This document shows, piece by piece, positions 1 through 7,468 of a stretch of 7,818 bases of DNA. Under the pieces are notes generated by a model, which searched no databases, was not told where the DNA came from, and was given only the letters and a program-made list of their open reading frames with translations. Source of the stretch: Burkholderiaceae bacterium (GTDB lineage: Bacteria > Pseudomonadota > Gammaproteobacteria > Burkholderiales > Burkholderiaceae); assembly GCA_023253905.1 (NCBI GenBank), contig JALREG010000216.1, positions 1-7,818 of the forward strand. The letters are read 5' to 3'. The stretch's first letter is position 1; each line of letters begins with the position of its first letter. Made by a program: the position numbers and the translations under genes.

Positions 1-479
1 ACCGGGTTGCCCGTGCACACCGCACCGGCCAGCGTGCCGGGGAAGGCTTCCAGCACCCGGTTGGCCCACCGCGCGAGCAACCGATTGGTGAGCCCGGCCA
101 CCGAGTTCTGCTCGTGCACGACCAGGGGATAGCCCACCAGCGCGGCCATCAGCCCACCCGGGAACGCCACATAGCCGCCCATGCCCAGCACCACTGCGGG
201 TCTGATCCGCCGCAACGCCGACAGACTCTGCCAGCAGGCTCGGGCCAGCCGCACGGGCATGGCGAGCGCATTGAGCAAGCCCTTGCCGCGCAGGCCCCCG
301 ATTTTCACCGGCTCGAGCGTGATCCCGTGCCTCGGGACCAGCGTTGCCTCCATGCCCTGCGGATGACCCAGCCAAACCACGTTCCAGGCGCGTTCGCGCA
401 TCACCTGCGCCACCGCCAACCCCGGCATGACATGCCCACCGGTGCCGCCTGCCATCACGAGGAGCGTGCGCGCGTTCAT
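1..479 (-). CDS. murG: MurG, lipid II-forming GlcNAc transferase (N-terminal part, cut by window edge)
   Basis: UDP-GlcNAc:lipid I N-acetylglucosaminyltransferase. It works at the inner face of the cytoplasmic membrane and turns lipid I into lipid II, the last cytoplasmic step of peptidoglycan precursor synthesis. Reading leftward from the ATG at 479 gives about 159 residues before the window ends; the usual length is about 355, so the C-terminal UDP-GlcNAc-binding domain is missing only because of the edge. Visible family motifs, in order, are the glycine-rich [14 protein letters not shown] loop at residues 11-24, a GLRGKG segment near 62-67, [11 protein letters not shown] near 99-109, and [15 protein letters not shown] near 122-136, which are the lipid-acceptor-domain signatures. 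The ATG overlaps the ftsW stop by four bases (ATGA), with a GAGG ribosome site six bases upstream, implying translational coupling to ftsW. The reading frame is intact throughout. Confidence 0.97.
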   Translation of the reverse strand, partial: MNARTLLVMAGGTGGHVMPGLAVAQVMRERAWNVVWLGHPQGMEATLVPRHGITLEPVKIGGLRGKGLLNALAMPVRLARACWQSLSALRRIRPAVVLGMGGYVAFPGGLMAALVGYPLVVHEQNSVAGLTNRLLARWANRVLEAFPGTLAGAVCTGNP

Positions 480-1681
480 TTGGCGCCTCGCATCAACATG
501 CGGTTCTCGAAGTCGACCCGCAACAGGATCGCCACCGCCACGCAGTTGGCGAGGATGCCGCTTCCGCCATAGCTCATCAGGGGCAGCGTCAACCCCTTGG
601 TGGGCAGGAGCCCCACATTCACGCCCATGTTGATGAAGGCCTGCAGACCCAGCCAGAGTCCGATGCCCTGCGCCACCAGGCCAGCAAATGTGCGGTCCAG
701 ACGAATGGCAAGCCGACCGATTTCGAAGGCTCGCCGCGTCAGCCAGAAGAACATGACTACGATCGCGAGCACCGCAACCAGCCCAAGCTCCTCTCCGATC
801 ACGGCGAGCAGAAAGTCGGTATGCGCCTCGGGCAGGTAGTGAAGCTTTTCAACCGAGCCCCCCAGACCGACGCCGAAGAGCTCGCCCCGACCAAAGGCGA
901 TCAGCGAATGCGAAAGTTGATAGCCCTTGCCGAGCGCGTTCTGTTCGCTGAACGGGTCGAGATAGGCAAAGATGCGCTCCCGACGCCAGGGCGAAAGCAT
1001 GATGAGCGTCCCGAATGTCACCACGCCGACCGCCACCAGCCCGGTGAACAGCCGTCCGCTCACCCCGCCCAGGAACAGCACCCCCCCTGCCACCACCGCG
1101 ATCACCATGAAGGCGCCCATGTCGGGCTCGAGAAGCAGAAGAAGCCCCACCGCCGCCACCGCCGCCCCGATCGGTAGCGCCCCCTTTGAAAAGCTGAGGA
1201 TCACGTCCTGCTTGCGGACGGTGTAGTCGGCCGCGTAGAGGATCACGAAGATCTTCATCAGCTCCGACGGCTGGAGGTTGAGCACATAGAGCGAGAGCCA
1301 GCGGCGCGCGCCATACACCACCTTGCCCACGCCCGGGATCAATACGATCACCAGCAGCACGAGGCCAAACAGGAACAGCCACTTCGACCATCGCTGCCAC
1401 TCGCGGATGGGCACGGTAAAGGCAAGGATGGAGAGCCCCACCCCGACCGCGATCGCAAACAGATGCCGCGCAAGGAAATGCCAGGGCTTGTAGTTCGCAA
1501 AGCGTGGCGCATCGGGCAGCGCAATCGAGGCCGAATACACCATCACTGCGCCAATCACCATCAGGATGCCGGCAACCCAGATGATGCCGGTGTCGACGCT
1601 GCCGAGGGGCACGGCGGTCTGCGTGCGGCCGGTCACCGAACCGAGGCCCGCCTTCACCCGTCCGAGTGTCTGGCTCAGCAT
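476..1681 (-). CDS. ftsW: FtsW, septal SEDS-family peptidoglycan glycosyltransferase
   Basis: Polytopic inner-membrane enzyme of the SEDS family that polymerises lipid II into glycan strands at the division septum in complex with the class B transpeptidase FtsI. It has 401 residues, close to E. coli FtsW (about 414). A soluble N-terminus of about 30 residues is followed by about ten hydrophobic segments. Family signatures visible are GARRW near 124-128, PSELMK at 138-143, EPDMG at 185-189, the large-loop block from [14 protein letters not shown] (254-267) to YLPEAHTDF (282-290), and [23 protein letters not shown] (351-373), written here as one conserved block. Asp289 in AHTDF is the position known as the essential catalytic acid in SEDS proteins. 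FtsW is preferred over RodA because of the dcw context and the [19 protein letters not shown] wording. The ATG overlaps the end of murD by seven bases, with a GGAG site five bases upstream. Confidence 0.97.
   Translation of the reverse strand: MLSQTLGRVKAGLGSVTGRTQTAVPLGSVDTGIIWVAGILMVIGAVMVYSASIALPDAPRFANYKPWHFLARHLFAIAVGVGLSILAFTVPIREWQRWSKWLFLFGLVLLVIVLIPGVGKVVYGARRWLSLYVLNLQPSELMKIFVILYAADYTVRKQDVILSFSKGALPIGAAVAAVGLLLLLEPDMGAFMVIAVVAGGVLFLGGVSGRLFTGLVAVGVVTFGTLIMLSPWRRERIFAYLDPFSEQNALGKGYQLSHSLIAFGRGELFGVGLGGSVEKLHYLPEAHTDFLLAVIGEELGLVAVLAIVVMFFWLTRRAFEIGRLAIRLDRTFAGLVAQGIGLWLGLQAFINMGVNVGLLPTKGLTLPLMSYGGSGILANCVAVAILLRVDFENRMLMRGAK
486..489 (-). promoter_or_regulatory. Ribosome binding site of murG
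   Basis: GAGG on the minus strand lies six bases before the murG ATG at 479, inside the end of ftsW. Together with the ATGA overlap it fixes the murG start. Confidence 0.55.
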
Positions 1682-3267
1682 GCGAGCTCCAGCGGCTGTC
1701 CGGCGTCGAGTGCAAGGTCCCGTACCTCTCGTCGAAACGCCTGGCCGCGATCGGCATAGCTCTTGAACATGTCAAAGCTCGCGCAGGCGGGCGAAAGCAG
1801 CACGGTCTTGTTCGGCCGAGCGAGCGCGGCCGCGCGTTGAACCGCTGTCGTGAAATCGGCGCAGCGCTCGAATGCAACCGACTGCTCGGCAAGCGCGTCG
1901 CCGATTGCCTGCGCATCGCGGCCGATCAGTACAGCGCATCCGCCGCGACGTGCGAGCGCGCGCGCAAGCGGAGCGAAATCCTGCCCCTTGCCGACACCGC
2001 CCGCGATCAGGACGCAGCCCGGTGGCATTGCATCGAGCGCAGCCACCGTGGCCCCCACATTGGTGCCCTTGCTGTCGTTCACAAAGCTCACGCCATCGAT
2101 GGTGGCCACCGCCTCGCAGCGGTGCTCGTTCGCATCAAAATCCCGAATGGCACGCAGCATGGGCGCAAGCGGCAGGCCAATCGCGGATCCCAGCGCGAGC
2201 GCTGCCATGGCGTTGGCCTGGTTGTGTCGACCCTTCAGCGCAAGCGCCTCAGCCGGCATCAGCTTTCGCACCGTCACAGCCGAATCGGTATCACGGGCAC
2301 GGCCCGGTAGCGGATCATCACCCTCGGCCGCGGCCAGCCACGCAAGCCCGCCGTCATGGACGATGCCGAAGTCACCAGGGACACGCGGTGCATCGAGCCC
2401 GAAGCTTGACGTACGCCGAGCAGGCGGCGCATCAGCCGCCTGCCGCCGCCCCGACCGTACACCGGGCACCCGCGCCAGCGCAGGCGCGGGGCGCGGTACG
2501 GTGGCCGGGTCATCGCGATTGAAAACCACCCAGGCATGGGCGCCGTGAATGCGGCGCTTGGCCTCGCCATAACGCGCCAGATCGGCATGCCAATCGAGGT
2601 GGTCTTCGCTTAAGTTCAGCACGGTTGCGGCGCTGGGCTCAAAGCCCTGCGCAAGCGCGAGCTGAAAACTCGACAGCTCAAGCACCCAGATCTCGGGCAG
2701 CGATTCCTGCGCAAGCGAATCGGCTAGCGCGGCAAGTAAAGACGGGCCGATGTTGCCGGCCGCACGCACGGCGCGACCCGTGGCAGCAAAGAGATGCTGA
2801 GCGAGCGCCGTCGTGGTGGTTTTTCCGTTGGTGCCGGTAATTGCCACCACCTGGGGCCGATAGCCGGTCTCGGCAAGCATGGCAAGCGCCTGCACGAACA
2901 GGTCGAGCTCACCCAGCACCGTGATGCCGCGCTCGCGGGCGAGCGTATAAAACGCCGCTGCGGTGCCCGTCTCGATCGACAGACCCGGGCTCCAGGCGAC
3001 CAGGTCAACGCCATCCAGCCAGGCCGCGTCAAAGTCGCCGCCATGAAATGCGATGTCACCCAGCGCCACGCGCAGGCTCTCAAGCCGCTCGAGCGTGCTG
3101 CCGCTGGCGCCGCGCGTATCGGCAAGCCGCAGACGCGCCCCGCGCGATGCCGCCCAGCGCGCCATTGCATCGCCCGACTCGCCCAGGCCCAGCACGAGCA
3201 CCGTCCGCCCGGACAGGTCGAAGAGCTGCATCTGCGCGGGTTCGTGGTCGGCGGCGGGTGGGCTCAT
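1675..3267 (-). CDS. murD: MurD, UDP-MurNAc-L-alanine:D-glutamate ligase
   Basis: Cytoplasmic ATP-dependent Mur ligase that adds D-glutamate to UDP-MurNAc-L-Ala. Domain order is an N-terminal UDP-binding Rossmann-like domain (VLGLGESG, 25-32), a central ATPase domain with P-loop GTNGKTTTT (145-153), LELSSFQL (196-203) and DHLDWH (222-227), and a C-terminal domain with [11 protein letters not shown] (346-356), NDSKGTN (397-403) and [17 protein letters not shown] (502-518). Lys237 in YGEAK matches the carbamylated lysine of E. coli MurD. At 530 residues it is about 90 longer than the E. coli enzyme; most of the excess lies at about 256-340, a Pro/Arg/Ala-rich stretch that includes a palindrome cluster. 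The motif written PHR in E. coli is EHR here. The start at 3267 is favoured by GAGGAG just upstream; the ATG at 3231 matches the usual family start but has no ribosome site. It lies 10 bases after mraY. Confidence 0.97.
   Translation of the reverse strand: MSPPAADHEPAQMQLFDLSGRTVLVLGLGESGDAMARWAASRGARLRLADTRGASGSTLERLESLRVALGDIAFHGGDFDAAWLDGVDLVAWSPGLSIETGTAAAFYTLARERGITVLGELDLFVQALAMLAETGYRPQVVAITGTNGKTTTTALAQHLFAATGRAVRAAGNIGPSLLAALADSLAQESLPEIWVLELSSFQLALAQGFEPSAATVLNLSEDHLDWHADLARYGEAKRRIHGAHAWVVFNRDDPATVPRPAPALARVPGVRSGRRQAADAPPARRTSSFGLDAPRVPGDFGIVHDGGLAWLAAAEGDDPLPGRARDTDSAVTVRKLMPAEALALKGRHNQANAMAALALGSAIGLPLAPMLRAIRDFDANEHRCEAVATIDGVSFVNDSKGTNVGATVAALDAMPPGCVLIAGGVGKGQDFAPLARALARRGGCAVLIGRDAQAIGDALAEQSVAFERCADFTTAVQRAAALARPNKTVLLSPACASFDMFKSYADRGQAFRREVRDLALDAGQPLELAC
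1687..1690 (-). promoter_or_regulatory. Ribosome binding site of ftsW
   Basis: GGAG on the minus strand lies five bases before the ftsW ATG at 1681, within the last codons of murD. It supports the chosen start and the seven-base overlap. Confidence 0.6.
2420..2443. repeat. Perfect 9-bp inverted repeat inside murD
   Basis: The arms GCAGGCGGC (2420-2428) and GCCGCCTGC (2435-2443) are exact reverse complements separated by six bases, so a stable GC hairpin could form in the mRNA or in single-stranded DNA. No T-run follows on either strand, so it is not an intrinsic terminator. It encodes MurD residues about 275-283, in the insertion absent from the E. coli enzyme. A single 9-bp match is not surprising at this base composition. 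Confidence 0.6.
2454..2502. repeat. 49-base interrupted palindrome inside murD
   Basis: The outer arms ACCGTAC (2454-2460) and GTACGGT (2496-2502) are exact reverse complements. Nested within them, CCCGCGCC (2469-2476) pairs exactly with GGCGCGGG (2483-2490) across a six-base loop, with unpaired stretches of eight and five bases between inner and outer arms. It encodes MurD residues about 256-272. The neighbouring hairpin at 2420-2443 and a further GTACG at 2411-2415 add to the cluster. It may be a palindromic element that became coding, or a by-product of biased GC-rich sequence. Confidence 0.5.
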
Positions 3268-3270
3268 CGG

Positions 3271-3276
3271 CTCCTC
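3271..3276 (-). promoter_or_regulatory. Ribosome binding site of murD
   Basis: GAGGAG on the minus strand sits between the mraY stop and the ATG at 3267, with only three bases of spacing. It decides the start: the later in-frame ATG at 3231 has no purine-rich tract before it. The spacing is short, so some doubt remains. Confidence 0.65.
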
Positions 3277-3277
3277 G

Positions 3278-4447
3278 CTAGCGCAGCTTCAGGGTCGACA
3301 GACCCGCGAGCACGAGAATCATCGTGACGATCCAGAAACGCACGACGACCTGGGTTTCCTTCACCCCGCCCACCTCGAAATGATGATGGAGCGGCGCCAT
3401 GCGGAAGATCCGTCGGCCTTCACCGTAGCGCCGCTTGGTGTACTTGAAGTAGCCCACCTGAAGCATCACCGACAGCGTTTCCACCACGAACACGCCGCCC
3501 ATGATGAAGAGGACAATTTCCTGCCGGACGATGATGGCGATGGTGCCCAGCGCACCGCCCAGCGCAAGCGCACCCACATCGCCCATGAAGACCTGTGCGG
3601 GGTAGGCGTTGTACCAGAGGAAAGCGAGCCCCGCGCCTGCGATCGCACCACACACCACCGCCATCTCGCCCGCGCCGGGGATGTAGGGCATCAGCAGGTA
3701 GCGCGCAAACACGGAATTACCCGCCACGTAGGCGAACACACCCAGCGCTGAGCCCACCAGCACCGAGGGCATGATGGCCAGGCCGTCGGCACCGTCAGTG
3801 AGATTGACCGCGTTACTGGTGCCCACGATCACACAGAAGCTGAGGATGATGAATCCGAACACGCCCAGCGGATAGGCCACGTTCTTGAAGAACGGCACGA
3901 TCAGCTCGGCGCGTGCCGGCAGTTCCATGGTGAGGCCGCTCTCCAGCCAGCGCACAAAGAGCGAGAACGCGGGCGTACTGCTTGAGGCCGACACCGCAAA
4001 AGCGAGGTAGATCGCTGCCGCGATGCCGATCAGCGATTGCCAGAAGAATTTTTCGCGCGCAGACATGCCACGCGGGTCGCGACGCACCACCTTCCGATAG
4101 TCGTCGACCCAGCCGATGCAGCCAAATCCCAGCGTGACCAGCATCACCACCCAGACAAACCGGTTCTCCAGATCCGCCCACAGCAGGGTCGCTGCGGCCA
4201 CCGCGATCAGGATCAGCGCGCCGCCCATGGTGGGCGTGCCGCTCTTGCCCAGATGGGTCTTGGGACCGTCAGTGCGCACCGCCTGGCCGATTTTCATGTC
4301 GGCGAGCTTGCGGATCACGAGCGGTCCGAAGATAAGTCCGATGAGAAGCGCGGTGAGCGCCGCCAGGACCGCGCGCAGCGTGATGTAGTTGAAAACCGAG
4401 AACGCCCGGATGTCGCGCGCGAGCCACTGCGCCAGTTCCAGCAGCAT
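3278..4447 (-). CDS. mraY: MraY, phospho-MurNAc-pentapeptide transferase (lipid I synthase)
   Basis: Integral inner-membrane enzyme that moves phospho-MurNAc-pentapeptide from UDP to undecaprenyl phosphate, forming lipid I and releasing UMP. It has 389 residues; this is the length I remember for Burkholderia MraY, against 360 in E. coli, and much of the excess is a periplasmic-side stretch near 155-185. About ten hydrophobic segments are visible. Catalytic-family motifs are all present: [14 protein letters not shown] (63-76), DDYRK (115-119), [10 protein letters not shown] (215-224), [12 protein letters not shown] (287-298, Asp290 being the family's essential third aspartate) and APLHHHFE (351-358). 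The frame is intact. The start codon shares one base with the murF stop (TGATG), and a full AGGAGG ribosome site stands seven bases upstream, so it is probably translated both by coupling and by direct initiation. Confidence 0.98.
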   Translation of the reverse strand: MLLELAQWLARDIRAFSVFNYITLRAVLAALTALLIGLIFGPLVIRKLADMKIGQAVRTDGPKTHLGKSGTPTMGGALILIAVAAATLLWADLENRFVWVVMLVTLGFGCIGWVDDYRKVVRRDPRGMSAREKFFWQSLIGIAAAIYLAFAVSASSSTPAFSLFVRWLESGLTMELPARAELIVPFFKNVAYPLGVFGFIILSFCVIVGTSNAVNLTDGADGLAIMPSVLVGSALGVFAYVAGNSVFARYLLMPYIPGAGEMAVVCGAIAGAGLAFLWYNAYPAQVFMGDVGALALGGALGTIAIIVRQEIVLFIMGGVFVVETLSVMLQVGYFKYTKRRYGEGRRIFRMAPLHHHFEVGGVKETQVVVRFWIVTMILVLAGLSTLKLR

Positions 4448-5841
4448 CAGTGCGCCTCCTCTGTCTGGATGGCGGTGAGCGCCCGCACCACGCGCTCCAT
4501 CCGCATGAAGCGCGAACCCTTCACGAGGAGAGTCGCGCCCGGCGCTGCGAGGCGCTCGGCGCGCGCAGTGAGCGCATCGATATCTGCCCCGAAATACTCA
4601 GCGCACGCCCCGCACCCCTCTGCGGTAGCTTGCGTGGCCACGCCCGCGAGGAGGACATGCTCGATTCCTTGACGGGCGGCGTATTCACCAACTTCGCGAT
4701 GCCACACCGGTCCGTTATCGCCCACCTCGCCCATATCGCCCAGCACCAGCACACGCGGCCCAGGCCGCTCAGACAGGAGCGCGATCGCAGCCAGCACCGA
4801 ATCGGGGTTGGCGTTGTAGCTGTCATCGATCAGCGTGGCCCCGCCTGCGAGCGCATGCCGAACCAGTCGTCCCGGCGCGGGCCGGAACCGTTCAAGCCCG
4901 GTCACGATCGCATCGGGCGACACGCCCGCGGCGAGGGCCGAGGCGGCTGCCGCCAGCGCATTTCTCACGTTGTGTGCACCGTCGATCGACAACGTAACCC
5001 GCCGTGACACGTCATCCAGCCGGAGTTCGAACGCCTCGGGCCTGGCGTCGGGACTCGCACTGACCGCGAGCGGTCGGCCGGCCAGCCCCAGGCCATCCGC
5101 CGATAACCCGAACTCGAGGCTACGGTGCTGCGCCGCGAGCGTCCGCCAGATTGGCGTATGCGCGGGATCATCGCCGGGAAACACGGCGCACCCCGAGGCA
5201 TCGAGCGCCTGCAACACCGAGCCATTTTCACGCGCCGTGGCCTCAACGCCCGCGAGAAATTCCTGATGCTCACGCTGCGCGTTATTGACCAGCGCCACCG
5301 TGGGCCGCGCCACCCAGGCAAGCCAGGCGATTTCGCCCGGATGGTTCATGCCCAGTTCGACCACCGCCAACCGATGCGAAGCGGTAAGCCGCAACAGCGT
5401 GAGCGGAACGCCCACCTCGTTGTTGAGATTGCCGCGGGTCGCGAGTCGGGTGTCATCCGAGGCGCTGGCAGCGAAGATCGCTGCGATCATTTCTTTCACC
5501 GTAGTCTTGCCATTGCTGCCGGTGACCGCCACCAACGGCAGACGAAACTGGCTGCGCCAACCGCGCGCGAGCTCACCCAGCGCGCGGCGCGTATCGGGCA
5601 CACGGATCGCGGGTGCGGTGAGGCCGGGCACCCAGCGTTCGACCATCACCGCGGCGGCGCCGGCTGCGCGTGCCTGCGAGACAAAATCATGCGCATCGAA
5701 GGTGTCGCCGCGCAGGGCAACGAACAGGCTGTCGCGATCGACGGCACGCGAGTCGGTGCAGATACCGCTCACGCGCTCGCCCCCCGCGCCATGAAAGCTT
5801 GCCTGCGAGAGCCATTCGAAAATTCGGCGCAGCTCAAGCAT
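4447..5841 (-). CDS. murF: MurF, UDP-MurNAc-tripeptide:D-Ala-D-Ala ligase
   Basis: Cytoplasmic ATP-dependent Mur ligase that adds D-Ala-D-Ala to UDP-MurNAc-tripeptide, completing the pentapeptide. From the ATG at 5841 it has 464 residues (E. coli 452). Motifs by that numbering are TDSR (29-32), P-loop TGSNGKT (107-113), [15 protein letters not shown] (136-150), [10 protein letters not shown] (162-171), [10 protein letters not shown] (186-195), [11 protein letters not shown] (288-298), [10 protein letters not shown] (339-348), GDMGE (368-372) and VKGSR (440-444). It contains only three lysines (112, 116, 441), so the carbamylated lysine expected in the central domain is absent; Glu205 in AREN is the likely stand-in. 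The ATG overlaps murE by eight bases and has AGGGG seven bases upstream. An in-frame GTG at 5862 would add seven residues but has no clear ribosome site, so the ATG is preferred. murF ends by sharing a base with mraY. Confidence 0.96.
   Translation of the reverse strand: MLELRRIFEWLSQASFHGAGGERVSGICTDSRAVDRDSLFVALRGDTFDAHDFVSQARAAGAAAVMVERWVPGLTAPAIRVPDTRRALGELARGWRSQFRLPLVAVTGSNGKTTVKEMIAAIFAASASDDTRLATRGNLNNEVGVPLTLLRLTASHRLAVVELGMNHPGEIAWLAWVARPTVALVNNAQREHQEFLAGVEATARENGSVLQALDASGCAVFPGDDPAHTPIWRTLAAQHRSLEFGLSADGLGLAGRPLAVSASPDARPEAFELRLDDVSRRVTLSIDGAHNVRNALAAAASALAAGVSPDAIVTGLERFRPAPGRLVRHALAGGATLIDDSYNANPDSVLAAIALLSERPGPRVLVLGDMGEVGDNGPVWHREVGEYAARQGIEHVLLAGVATQATAEGCGACAEYFGADIDALTARAERLAAPGATLLVKGSRFMRMERVVRALTAIQTEEAH
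4455..4460 (-). promoter_or_regulatory. Ribosome binding site of mraY
   Basis: The minus strand reads AGGAGG, a perfect match to the anti-Shine-Dalgarno core, seven bases before the mraY ATG. It lies inside the end of murF. It is the strongest such site in the window and confirms the start at 4447. Confidence 0.85.
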
Positions 5842-7468
5842 TCTGCGACCCCTGGTTCCCACCGGGTGCGGTCAACGGCCCGGGGATCGCCGGATGATCA
5901 GAAGCAGGCGACAGTCTTTGCAAAAGCGCCCGCCGCGCCTCAATAACATCGCTGAATTCGATTCTCCGTCCGGCGAACTCCTGCCAGCGCTCGTGCCCCT
6001 TGCCCGCAATCAGCACCACATCGCGTGGCGCCGCGAGCAACAAGGTGTTACTGATGGCACGCGCCCGATCAAGTTCCTTCCACCTGGCTGCGTGCGCCAT
6101 GCCCGACTCGATCGCCGCCATGATCTGCGCGGGATCTTCGCTACGCGGGTTGTCGCTCGTCAGCACCACATGGTCGGCACCCGCCTCGGCCGCTGCACCC
6201 ATCAGCGGGCGCTTACCCGCATCGCGATCGCCGCCCGCGCCCAACACGCACCAGAGGCTGCCCCCGCGGGCACGGGCCAGAGGCCGCAGCGCGGCAAGGC
6301 TCTGGGTGAGCGCATCCGGGGTATGCGCGTAATCAACCACCACACACGGCTCTTGCGGGTTATCCGATGCCGACGCGGTGCTGTCGTTTGCGTGCACGCG
6401 CTCGAGCCGACCCGGAACCGGTTTCAGCTCGGCCAGCTGACCGATGGCTTCGTCAAACGATATGCCGGAGGCGAGCAAGGCCCCGGCCACGGCCAGCGCG
6501 TTCAGCGCGTTGAAACGGCCGAGCAGCGGCAAATCCACCCGAGCGCGACCGAAGTCGCCCCCGACTGTCAGCGTGAGCCCGTCGGCATGTTCGGTGATCT
6601 GTTCGGCAAGAAGCTGCTCAACGCCCCCGGCCTGCAGGCGTAGCGGCGCCTCGCCATAGGCGATCACCCGACAGCCGACAGGCAGGACCGCGCGCGCCTC
6701 AACCGAAAGCGCATCGCCCGCGTTCAGCACGGCGGCCGCCAGCCCAGGCATGCGGAAGAGCCGCAGCTTCGCCTGCGCGTAGGCCTCCAGACTGCCGTGA
6801 TAATCGAGATGGTCGCGACTCAGGTTGGTGAAGACCGCAACCGCGGGCTGGGTTCCCGACAAACGGGACTGGTCGAGTCCGATCGATGAAGCTTCCATCA
6901 CCACGCTATCGGCCCCTTGCGCCACGAACGCGGCGAGCAAGGCATGCAGGGTGAGCGCATCCGGCGTTGTGAGTCCGAACGAATCGAGTCCGGCCGCGCC
7001 GTGCGCGTCCAACAGGCCGCTGCCAAGGGTGCCGATCACCGCCGCCCGCCGTCCGCCTCGGGCGAGGCCCTGCGCGATCCACTGCGAACAGCTGGTCTTG
7101 CCGTTGGTGCCGGTGACGGCGATCAGGTCGATCTGCGCGGCCGGCTCACCATGCCACGAGGCCGCAATCTCACCCGCGAGATCGCGCAGGCCGGTGACGC
7201 TGCGCAGATCGGGCGCAGCGGCCGGAGCGGGCGATTCATCATCAACCACCAGCGCGGCCGCACCCCGCGCGCGTGCATCGCTCAGGTAAGCGCGACCGTC
7301 CGAAGCATGGCCTCGCCAGGCAAAAAAGGCATCGCCCGGCCTCACCCGACGGCTATCGGCGCATAGCCGCGCCTGCGGTGCGACCCGTGAGCGCAGCCAG
7401 CCCGCAATGTCTACCGCCTCACGCGATAACGCCGGACGCGGGCGCGCGAGGGGAGCGGAGCGGTTCAC
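5834..7468 (-). CDS. murE: MurE, UDP-MurNAc-L-Ala-D-Glu:meso-diaminopimelate ligase
   Basis: Cytoplasmic ATP-dependent Mur ligase that adds meso-diaminopimelate to UDP-MurNAc-dipeptide. It has 544 residues (E. coli 495). Motifs in order are ADSRRVRPGDAFFAWRG (37-53), P-loop TGTNGKTS (119-126), TTPD (167-170), EASSIGL (192-198), DHLDYHG (219-225), Lys234 matching the carbamylated lysine of E. coli MurE, GRFNALNALA (317-326), VDYAHTPDAL (378-387), DNPRSEDP (439-446) and GKGHE (489-493). DNPR is the established signature for meso-A2pm rather than lysine as substrate. The start is a GTG that overlaps the ftsI stop as GTGA; the only nearby purine tract is GGGGG, so translation probably depends on coupling to ftsI. 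The last roughly 25 residues are Pro/Gly/Ser-rich and extend beyond the usual family end, running into the murF start in a different frame. Confidence 0.97.
   Translation of the reverse strand: MNRSAPLARPRPALSREAVDIAGWLRSRVAPQARLCADSRRVRPGDAFFAWRGHASDGRAYLSDARARGAAALVVDDESPAPAAAPDLRSVTGLRDLAGEIAASWHGEPAAQIDLIAVTGTNGKTSCSQWIAQGLARGGRRAAVIGTLGSGLLDAHGAAGLDSFGLTTPDALTLHALLAAFVAQGADSVVMEASSIGLDQSRLSGTQPAVAVFTNLSRDHLDYHGSLEAYAQAKLRLFRMPGLAAAVLNAGDALSVEARAVLPVGCRVIAYGEAPLRLQAGGVEQLLAEQITEHADGLTLTVGGDFGRARVDLPLLGRFNALNALAVAGALLASGISFDEAIGQLAELKPVPGRLERVHANDSTASASDNPQEPCVVVDYAHTPDALTQSLAALRPLARARGGSLWCVLGAGGDRDAGKRPLMGAAAEAGADHVVLTSDNPRSEDPAQIMAAIESGMAHAARWKELDRARAISNTLLLAAPRDVVLIAGKGHERWQEFAGRRIEFSDVIEARRALLQRLSPASDHPAIPGPLTAPGGNQGSQNA
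5849..5853 (-). promoter_or_regulatory. Probable ribosome binding site of murF
   Basis: AGGGG on the minus strand lies seven bases before the ATG at 5841, inside the last codons of murE. It is the main reason for preferring this ATG over the in-frame GTG at 5862, which is preceded by a sequence without a purine tract. Confidence 0.5.

Noticed and set aside
849..1916. A 355-codon open frame on the minus strand across the ftsW start and the end of murD
   Set aside because: It overlaps two clearly recognised genes in another frame. Its product is Arg/Gly/Ala-rich without motifs, as expected from high-GC coding sequence read out of frame.
2420..2443. Intrinsic terminator inside murD
   Set aside because: The hairpin is GC-rich but has no U-tract on either strand, and it lies within an intact reading frame with further operon genes downstream.
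3268..3277. Independent promoter between mraY and murD
   Set aside because: The gap is only 10 bases and is filled by the ribosome site. I see no convincing -35/-10 pair in the end of mraY, although a weak promoter inside coding sequence cannot be ruled out by eye.
3053..3751. A 232-codon plus-strand frame antisense to the murD start and mraY
   Set aside because: It is the shadow of membrane-protein codons, with a His/Asp-rich product and no recognisable domain.
5125..5946. A 273-codon open frame on the plus strand, antisense to murF and the end of murE
   Set aside because: Arg/His/Gln-rich composition, no family motif and complete overlap with murF. Long antisense frames are common in high-GC genes.
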